Shown here: positions 58,947-64,000 of the stretch, in pieces
Layout: each line of letters begins with the position of its first letter
How positions within the stretch are numbered: position 1 is the first letter of the stretch
Origin: Roseomonas populi
GTDB lineage: Bacteria > Pseudomonadota > Alphaproteobacteria > Acetobacterales > Acetobacteraceae
Direction: 5' to 3'
Assembly: GCF_024594815.1 (NCBI RefSeq)
Contig: NZ_JANJOU010000026.1
Location: 38,559-102,558, forward strand
DNA: 64,000 nucleotides
Notes under the pieces: generated by a model
Seen by the model: only the letters and a program-made list of their open reading frames with translations
What the model was told of the DNA's origin: nothing
Databases searched by the model: none
Program-made: the position numbers and the translations under genes

Positions 58947-60299
58947 ATGACGACGCCCACCATCGACGTGCAGAACTTCCTCGACGAGAGCCCGCTGACG
59001 CGCTTCCAGATCCTGGTCATCCTCCTGTGCTTCCTCACCGTCGCGGCGGACGGGTTCGATACGGCCGCCATAGGGTTCATCGCGCCGACATTGCGGGTTC
59101 AGTGGCAGCTGCAACCCGCGCAGCTGGCACCCCTCTTCGCCTCCGGCCTGTTCGGCCTGATGGCGGGGGCGCTCGTGTTCGGGCCCCTGGCCGATCGAGT
59201 AGGCCGGAAATGGGTGCTGGTGCTCACCACTCTGGGCTTCGGCATCGCCAGCATCGCCTCCGCGAAAGCGGCAAGCGTGGAATCCCTGACGGTGTGGCGC
59301 TTTGTCACCGGCATCGGCCTGGGCGGTGCCATGCCCACCGCGATCACGCTCACCTCCGAGTTCTGTCCGTCCCGCAAGCGCTCGCTGCTGGTCACGATGA
59401 TGTTCTGCGGCTTCGCAATCGGATCGGCGGTGGGCGGGCTGGCCGCGGCCGGCATCATCGCGAGCCATGGCTGGCAGGGCGTACTGGTGCTGGGCGGCGT
59501 GCTGCCGGTGCTGCTGTCGGCCGTCCTGGCGGGACTGCTGTCGGAATCCGTCCGCTACCTCGCGCTGCGCGGCGGGCAGGATGAACGGATCGCCGCGATC
59601 CTCAGCCGCGTCAGGCCGGACCCGGCTCTGGCGGGCGCGCGCTTCACCGGGGCCCGGAAAGCGGCGGGCTCGCCGGTGCGGCAGCTGTTCGCACCCGGGC
59701 TGGCGGTTGGGACGATCCTGCTGTGGATCTGCTTCTTCATCATCCTGCTCATCTTCTACCTCCTGACGAGCTGGCTTCCGACGCTGCTGAACGGGTCCGG
59801 GCGGACGGCACAAGAAGCCACCCTGATCTCCCTGATGTTCCCGGTGGGGAGCACGGTGGGTGCAGTGGCCGTCGGGGCGCTGATGGATCGGCTGAACCCC
59901 TACGCGGTGCTGGTCGGCAGCTATCTCCTCGCGGCATGCCTGATCGCGTCGCTCGGCGCTGCGACGGGCTCGCCTTCTTTGTTCGTGCTCGCTGTGTTCG
60001 GGGCAGGCGTCGGCACGGGCGGGTCGCTGGTCGGCGTCAACGCTCTTGCCGCCTCCTTCTACCCGACCGCCAGTCGGGCCACGGGTGTCAGCTGGGCCAA
60101 CGCACTGGGCCGGGCCGGATCGATCGTCGGATCCCTGATCGGAGGCACGCTGCTCAGCATGGGCTGGCCGCTGTCGGCCGTCTTCGCGGTGGCTGCGGCG
60201 CCGGCCGTGGTCGCCGCCGCATCGCTCTCCATGATGGCGATGATGGCGAGGCGACAAGCACCCGTGCTCGCCATGGTCGGAGAGCAGGCCCCGACGTAG
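58947..60299 (+). CDS. AAHS-family aromatic-acid MFS transporter (PcaK-like)
   Basis: A 450-residue MFS carrier of the aromatic acid:H+ symporter family. It shows the D-G-F-D-T-A-A-I-G-F motif of helix 1, GPLADRVGRKWVLVL in loop 2-3 and the ATGVSWANALGRAGSIVG segment of helix 11. It starts three bases after pnbB and probably imports 4-nitrobenzoate or 4-hydroxybenzoate-like acids. A second cytoplasmic motif, ALMDRLNPY, is also present. Confidence 0.92.
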   Translation: MTTPTIDVQNFLDESPLTRFQILVILLCFLTVAADGFDTAAIGFIAPTLRVQWQLQPAQLAPLFASGLFGLMAGALVFGPLADRVGRKWVLVLTTLGFGIASIASAKAASVESLTVWRFVTGIGLGGAMPTAITLTSEFCPSRKRSLLVTMMFCGFAIGSAVGGLAAAGIIASHGWQGVLVLGGVLPVLLSAVLAGLLSESVRYLALRGGQDERIAAILSRVRPDPALAGARFTGARKAAGSPVRQLFAPGLAVGTILLWICFFIILLIFYLLTSWLPTLLNGSGRTAQEATLISLMFPVGSTVGAVAVGALMDRLNPYAVLVGSYLLAACLIASLGAATGSPSLFVLAVFGAGVGTGGSLVGVNALAASFYPTASRATGVSWANALGRAGSIVGSLIGGTLLSMGWPLSAVFAVAAAPAVVAAASLSMMAMMARRQAPVLAMVGEQAPT

Positions 60300-60840
60300 G
60301 TCTTGCCTGCGCCGGGTCATTGGGAACGGTGGCTGGCCTGATCGAAGCGCCCGGGATCAACGGGACGTTGGCAGGTGGCTCGGTTAGCCTGGCGAGGGGC
60401 GCCGTGACATGTTGAAGGCTTCGCTGGTGGCTGTGTAGGGACGACCGGTGGGGACGATAGCCGCTGGTGCGTCCTGCCCGGCGACGGCGGTCCGTTCCGG
60501 GCAAGTGGACCGAGCGCGATCCGCCTGGCCACGCTGGCGCGGGAGGCGAACTCGGTCGCACCCACTCCAGTCGGAGGGAAGGCCGATCGGCAGGGATGGA
60601 GGCGCATGCGCCTCTAATCCTGGGCGCCAGCGAGTGGACCGACAACAACACCCGCGAGCAGATCCAGGCCGAGCTGGAGGGGGCGGGGATTCATGGCTCG
60701 TCTGATCGAGGAGGGTGCAGGTGCCCTGCCGATGGACGCCTGTGCACTTTCCATCAGCGGCTGTGAGAAAGTCGCCAATTTCATGAGGAGAGCGACCTTC
60801 CTAGATCTCGGCAACAGACGTTTACGAAGGACGCTCCAGC
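60300..60840. other. intergenic, no gene supported
   Basis: A 540-base gap between the AAHS transporter and the SDR operon, more than is needed for a promoter. Frames such as 60467-60766 encode no recognisable domain. It may contain old gene debris, but I could not match any family. The SDR promoter should be near 60770-60830. Confidence 0.4.
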
Positions 60841-61551
60841 ATGTCGGACATCAAGAAGGTTGCAATCGTCACCGGCGCTTCGCAGGGCCTTGGTGATGGC
60901 ATCGTGAAGGGGTTCCGTGCCCGAGGCTACGGCATCATCGCCACGTCGCGCTCGATCCAGCCCTCGAGCGATCCGAACCTGGTGACCGTCGCCGGCGATA
61001 TCGGAGACCCCGAGACGGGCAAGCGGCTGGTCGCCACGGCGCTCGAGAGGTTCGGCCGCGTGGACACGCTGGTGAACAATGCCGGCATTTTCATTGGCAA
61101 GCCGTTCACCGAGTACACTGAGGAAGACTACCGGCTGAAGCTGAGGACAAATCTCGACGGCTTCTTTTTCACCACTCAGCAGGTCATCCCGGTCATGCTG
61201 GAGCAGGGTAGCGGCCACGTCGTTCAGATCACGGCATCGACGGCGGAATTCGCGAGTTCGCGCTCTCCTGCGTTCATCGCCATGCTCACGAAAGGGGGGA
61301 TGAACTCCGCCACCAAGAGCCTGGCGATCGAGTACGCCAGACGCGGTATCCGCGTGAACGCGGTCGCCCCCGGTGTCATCAGGACGCCGATGCACTCGCC
61401 GCAGAACTTCGAGGCTCTGGCCGCCTTCCATCCCATGAACAAGATGGGCGAGGTCGAGGACATCGTTCGCGCTGTACTCTACCTCGAGGATGCCGCCTTC
61501 ACCACCGGCGAGATCCTCCACGTCGACGGTGGCCTGATCGCCGGCCGCTGA
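60841..61551 (+). CDS. SDR-family protein lacking the catalytic tyrosine
   Basis: A 236-residue short-chain dehydrogenase-like protein. The cofactor loop IVTGASQGLGDG and LVNNAGIF are normal, and the C-terminus A-P-G-V-I-R-T-P-M-H is conserved. In the active site the YxxxK pair is replaced: the segment reads SPAFIAMLTKGGMNSATKSL, keeping Lys but with Ala where Tyr should be. It heads a three-gene operon with a tautomerase and a SnoaL-like protein. The protein may use another proton donor or have lost dehydrogenase activity. Confidence 0.88.
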   Translation: MSDIKKVAIVTGASQGLGDGIVKGFRARGYGIIATSRSIQPSSDPNLVTVAGDIGDPETGKRLVATALERFGRVDTLVNNAGIFIGKPFTEYTEEDYRLKLRTNLDGFFFTTQQVIPVMLEQGSGHVVQITASTAEFASSRSPAFIAMLTKGGMNSATKSLAIEYARRGIRVNAVAPGVIRTPMHSPQNFEALAAFHPMNKMGEVEDIVRAVLYLEDAAFTTGEILHVDGGLIAGR

Positions 61552-61604
61552 CCCATCCAGGGGAGGGTGCAGCATGCGCTCTCCCGTCTCTCCTGGAGAG
61601 CCAC

Positions 61605-61829
61605 ATGCCCATCGTGACCATCCTTGTCACCCGGGAAGGCACCACCCCGGGTGCGGACCGCACCACTGGGGAGCAGAAGGCGGCGATCTACAAAGGGATT
61701 GCCGACCTGCTCTACGACGTCATGGGCAAGCCCCGAGAAGACACAACGGTCATTCTCCACGAACACGAGATCGAAGACCTGGGACAGGGCGGTCTTCCCC
61801 TGCGCGACTACCGCAAGGCCAGGGCATAG
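61605..61829 (+). CDS. 4-oxalocrotonate tautomerase family protein
   Basis: A 74-residue tautomerase. After removal of Met the N-terminal proline (MPIVTILVTREG) would be the catalytic base, as in 4-OT and relatives. KPREDTTVILHEHEIEDLGQ gives the usual middle segment. It lies 53 bases after the SDR gene. The substrate is unknown. Confidence 0.88.
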   Translation: MPIVTILVTREGTTPGADRTTGEQKAAIYKGIADLLYDVMGKPREDTTVILHEHEIEDLGQGGLPLRDYRKARA

Positions 61830-61887
61830 ATACCAGCGGGACGTCTTGATCCATGTCCGACATCAGCATGAAGGGAACTGAGAACCG

Positions 61888-62289
61888 ATGAGCACGGCCC
61901 ACGTCGATGCCTACTTTCTGGCCTTGAGCAACAAGGACAGCTTGGGAATTGTTCCGCATCTCTCCGAGCGTGTCGTCCTTCTCGGTCCCATTTTCCCCGA
62001 GCCGACCGAAGGGAAAGAGGCCGTTGTGGAAGTTCTCTCCGGCTTCGTTCGGACCATCGACACCCTGGAGGTTAACCTGAGGCTTGCGTCGAGCCAGGAC
62101 GTTGCCGTGTTCTTCACCTTCACCTGCAATGGGATCAGCGTGAAGGGCAATGAGCATCTTCACCTGGATGAAAACGGCCTCATCGACAGCATCGAGGTGG
62201 CGTGGCGGCCGCTCCCATCCGCGGTTCTCATCCAGGAGATATTCGCTGCCAGACTGGGCTTCCAGCCGATGCGTCTCGTTCCAGCATAG
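61888..62289 (+). CDS. SnoaL-like/NTF2-fold protein
   Basis: A 133-residue protein of the nuclear-transport-factor-2-like fold (AHVDAYFLALSNKDSLGIVP, then EGKEAVVEVLSGFV, and CNGISVKGNEHLHLDENGLI). Family members are isomerases, cyclases or binding proteins. It lies 58 bases behind the tautomerase and ends 27 bases before the convergent LysR stop. A related family may be represented by the remnant at 11031-11297. Confidence 0.8.
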   Translation: MSTAHVDAYFLALSNKDSLGIVPHLSERVVLLGPIFPEPTEGKEAVVEVLSGFVRTIDTLEVNLRLASSQDVAVFFTFTCNGISVKGNEHLHLDENGLIDSIEVAWRPLPSAVLIQEIFAARLGFQPMRLVPA

Positions 62290-62316
62290 GATAGATTGCC
62301 GCAAGAAGATCGAGGA

Positions 62317-63201
62317 TCACGGAAAGAGATCGCGGGCTCGCTCGAATATCTGTGCCACCTCATCGGCGACAGGGCGGACGGACGGATTCGTCCTGTCGCG
62401 TCTTCGGGTCAGCAAGAACACCTCCTTGTCCGGAGGTGTGGATCCGAGATCGCAGATCCTCAACAGCGGGTCGCTGCGACCAATGTAATGAGGGAGGAGC
62501 GCAAGTCCGGCGCCGGATCGTGCCGCGACGGACTGGGCAAACTGGTCGTTTGTGCGGAAGGCGACACGGACCCGCGAGAAGTGTCGCGCCACCCAAATTG
62601 CCTCGGGCAGATGGGCATTTGCCTCGTCGAACCCGATGAGCACTGGATCGGCGCCCGACCCGACCAATTGGCAGGCGTCCTCGGTTCCATAGAAACCATA
62701 CCCGACGGTGACGAGCGGACGCGCGACCACATCGCCATCTGGAGGTCGCCCAAAGCGGATGGCGATGTCCGCCTCGTGCCGCTCCAGGCTGATCGAGCTG
62801 TGATTGGGTGCCAAATCGATGTCGAGGCTTGGATAACGCGATGCCAACCTCGCGAGAGGCGATACGAGAAAGCCGTTCGCCAGCGCGGGTGGCGCACTGA
62901 TCCGCACCAAGCCGCTGGGCGCTCCATCCATGAGGCCGCGACCCAGCATCTGGGCCGCGTGGTCCATGTCGCCCGCCGCCTCGAGCGCATACATTCCAGC
63001 TCGCGTCAGGACATAGCCGTCGGGGCGCCGCTCAACGAGCCTCTCGCCGAGATGCTCCTCCAAGGAGCGGAGCCTACGTGAGATCGTCGCATGATTCACA
63101 GAGAGCGTCCGAGCAGCAGCAGACAGGCTGCCGTGCCGCGCGAGCGCCAGGAAGATCCGGACGTCTTGCCAGTCGATCTCTGTGCGCTTCTGATTGGCCA
63201 C
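62317..63201 (-). CDS. LysR-family transcriptional regulator
   Basis: A 294-residue LysR regulator of the PA0477/CrgA-like group: IDWQDVRIFLALARHGSLSA, then AARTLSVNHATISRRLRSLE, with an effector domain starting LVRISAPPALANGFL. It is convergent with the SDR/tautomerase/SnoaL operon, so it probably controls that operon at a distance or an unseen gene; its own promoter faces the region 63202-63524. Confidence 0.9.
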   Translation of the reverse strand: MANQKRTEIDWQDVRIFLALARHGSLSAAARTLSVNHATISRRLRSLEEHLGERLVERRPDGYVLTRAGMYALEAAGDMDHAAQMLGRGLMDGAPSGLVRISAPPALANGFLVSPLARLASRYPSLDIDLAPNHSSISLERHEADIAIRFGRPPDGDVVARPLVTVGYGFYGTEDACQLVGSGADPVLIGFDEANAHLPEAIWVARHFSRVRVAFRTNDQFAQSVAARSGAGLALLPHYIGRSDPLLRICDLGSTPPDKEVFLLTRRRDRTNPSVRPVADEVAQIFERARDLFP

Positions 63202-63524
63202 TGGATGACGATAGCGAAATGCCCGTTCGGCGGAAGCACCCTATATGCGGGCCAGCATACCATGTCCGCTTCCGGGAAGCCGCCCGCAGTCGCTGAACAG
63301 CCGATATGGGCGCATAGCCGCCCTTCAAGGACCAAGGGACTATGACCGCTTTCCACCCAACCCGGCCATCATCCGCTCGGAAAGCCCCATGCTCTTCTGA
63401 GCAGGCAGCAGCGTGGCCCGGCTGGCCGAGATGAGTGCAACCAGCTCACCGGACGTTCGAAGCCGAGCATTCGCATTCACTCCCTGGTGCTGGCCAGTGG
63501 TCGGGAACGGAGGGATATTCCGGC
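63202..63524. other. intergenic, no gene supported
   Basis: A 320-base gap holding the promoters of the LysR gene (leftward) and the serine hydrolase (rightward). Short GTCCGCTT and ACCGCTTT motifs occur as in other gaps of this window. An AACGGAGGGA ribosome site lies just ahead of the hydrolase start at 63525. Confidence 0.45.
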
Positions 63525-64000
63525 ATGACCCCGCCCGATCTGTCCCGAGCCGCCACCGAAGCAGGCGCGATTGCTGCGGCCTGGGCAGCAGAGGGCGGAC
63601 CTGGCGGCGCCCTGGTCGTCTTCGACACCGCGGGGCCGCGCGAGGTCGTGGCAGGCGGGCTTGCCAGCCTGGAGCACGGCCTGCCCTTCACCCCCGCCAC
63701 CCCGACTCGCTGGGCCTCGATCAGCAAGCAGTTCTGTGCCACGACGGCCCTGCTGGCCGGCTTCCGCCCGGAGGATCGCCTCGCCGCGCTCGTTCCCGGC
63801 CTGGCCCCCGCGATTGGCGCCCTCCCGTTGGCGCGCGCCATGGACATGACCGGCGCCATCCCCGACCTGATGGAGACGCTCTGGCTGCTTGGCCTGCCCT
63901 TCAGCGCCAGCCTGTCCGAGGCGGAGCTGCTCGAGCTCTGCCGCCGCCTACCCGGCACGGGCGGGGCGCCCGGGGAGGAGATGGCCTACTCCAACACGGG
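63525..64000 (+). CDS. serine beta-lactamase-family hydrolase, partial
   Basis: The first 158 residues of a class C beta-lactamase/D-aminopeptidase-like serine hydrolase, cut by the window end. The nucleophile motif S-x-x-K appears as WASISKQF (Ser near residue 66), and Y-S-N (the Y-x-N motif) as MAYSNTG at the very end. The start ATG has an AACGGAGGGA site. There is no signal peptide, so it is probably cytoplasmic; similar proteins are peptidases or esterases and not antibiotic-resistance enzymes. Confidence 0.82.
   Translation, partial: MTPPDLSRAATEAGAIAAAWAAEGGPGGALVVFDTAGPREVVAGGLASLEHGLPFTPATPTRWASISKQFCATTALLAGFRPEDRLAALVPGLAPAIGALPLARAMDMTGAIPDLMETLWLLGLPFSASLSEAELLELCRRLPGTGGAPGEEMAYSNT

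Noticed and set aside
60300..60840. A possible mobile-element remnant in the large gap
   Set aside because: No transposase-like segment or terminal inverted repeat could be identified.
63525..64000. Calling an antibiotic-resistance beta-lactamase
   Set aside because: S-x-x-K and Y-x-N are shared with peptidases and esterases; there is no signal peptide visible and the gene is cut off.

Overview
The window is a high-GC (roughly 70%) proteobacterial chromosome segment. GC-rich codon use, frequent GTG/TTG starts, and a gene mix of Bug-type (TctC) tricarboxylate-receptor proteins, LysR regulators and oxidative catabolism genes suggest an alphaproteobacterium of the Acetobacteraceae (Roseomonas-like). 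That placement is inferred from gene content only. No rRNA, tRNA, intact insertion sequence, phage gene or CRISPR array was seen.

Layout. 1-5979: a small membrane protein and a TetR regulator share a near-identical operator; between them lie the ergothioneine genes egtB-egtD, a secreted alpha/beta hydrolase, and (after tetR) an amino-acid racemase. 6095-9607: a Tat-exported molybdopterin oxidoreductase, its b-type cytochrome and a periplasmic protein, divergent from an ECF sigma/anti-sigma pair; both directions carry matching ECF-type promoters. 9690-11297: a decay strip with three gene remnants (crotonase, RidA, SnoaL-like) and one copy of a dispersed repeat. 11325-18841: two mirror-image LysR modules, one driving MmgE/PrpD plus a Bug receptor, the other an isocitrate-lyase-like enzyme, a quinone oxidoreductase and a Bug receptor. 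18970-26716: a GntR regulator faces a self-contained cytochrome P450 operon (SDR, P450, [3Fe-4S] ferredoxin, CoA-transferase, enoyl-CoA hydratase, ferredoxin reductase, DUF1330, Bug receptor). 26730-35515: two divergent gentisate-dioxygenase-like bicupin operons (SMP-30/cupin on one side; PrpF-like isomerase, cupin, FAH hydrolase, Bug receptor, FAD hydroxylase on the other) and a LysR. 35841-40075: a 2-oxoglutarate/Fe(II) oxygenase, a polar amino-acid ABC transporter and a DUF1028 protein.

40076-47301: a second repeat copy, a 1078-residue PAS/GGDEF/EAL protein and a cytochrome bd-type quinol oxidase operon (cydA, cydB, DUF2474). 47588-53188: a leftward group with a channel-like protein, a PfpI-type protein, two paralogous zinc alcohol dehydrogenases, an SRPBCC protein and a small membrane protein. 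53551-56124: an MFS carrier and an ArsB-like carrier. 56503-60299: a probable 4-nitrobenzoate cluster (LysR, nitroreductase, 4-hydroxylaminobenzoate-lyase family, AAHS transporter). 60841-63201: an atypical SDR, a tautomerase and a SnoaL-like protein beside a LysR. 63525-64000: a serine hydrolase that runs off the window.

Together the region looks like an accessory catabolic island: uptake receptors, oxygenases, ring-cleavage enzymes, CoA chemistry and dedicated regulators, interrupted by redox, signalling and respiratory genes. Substrates are inferred from families and are not proven.
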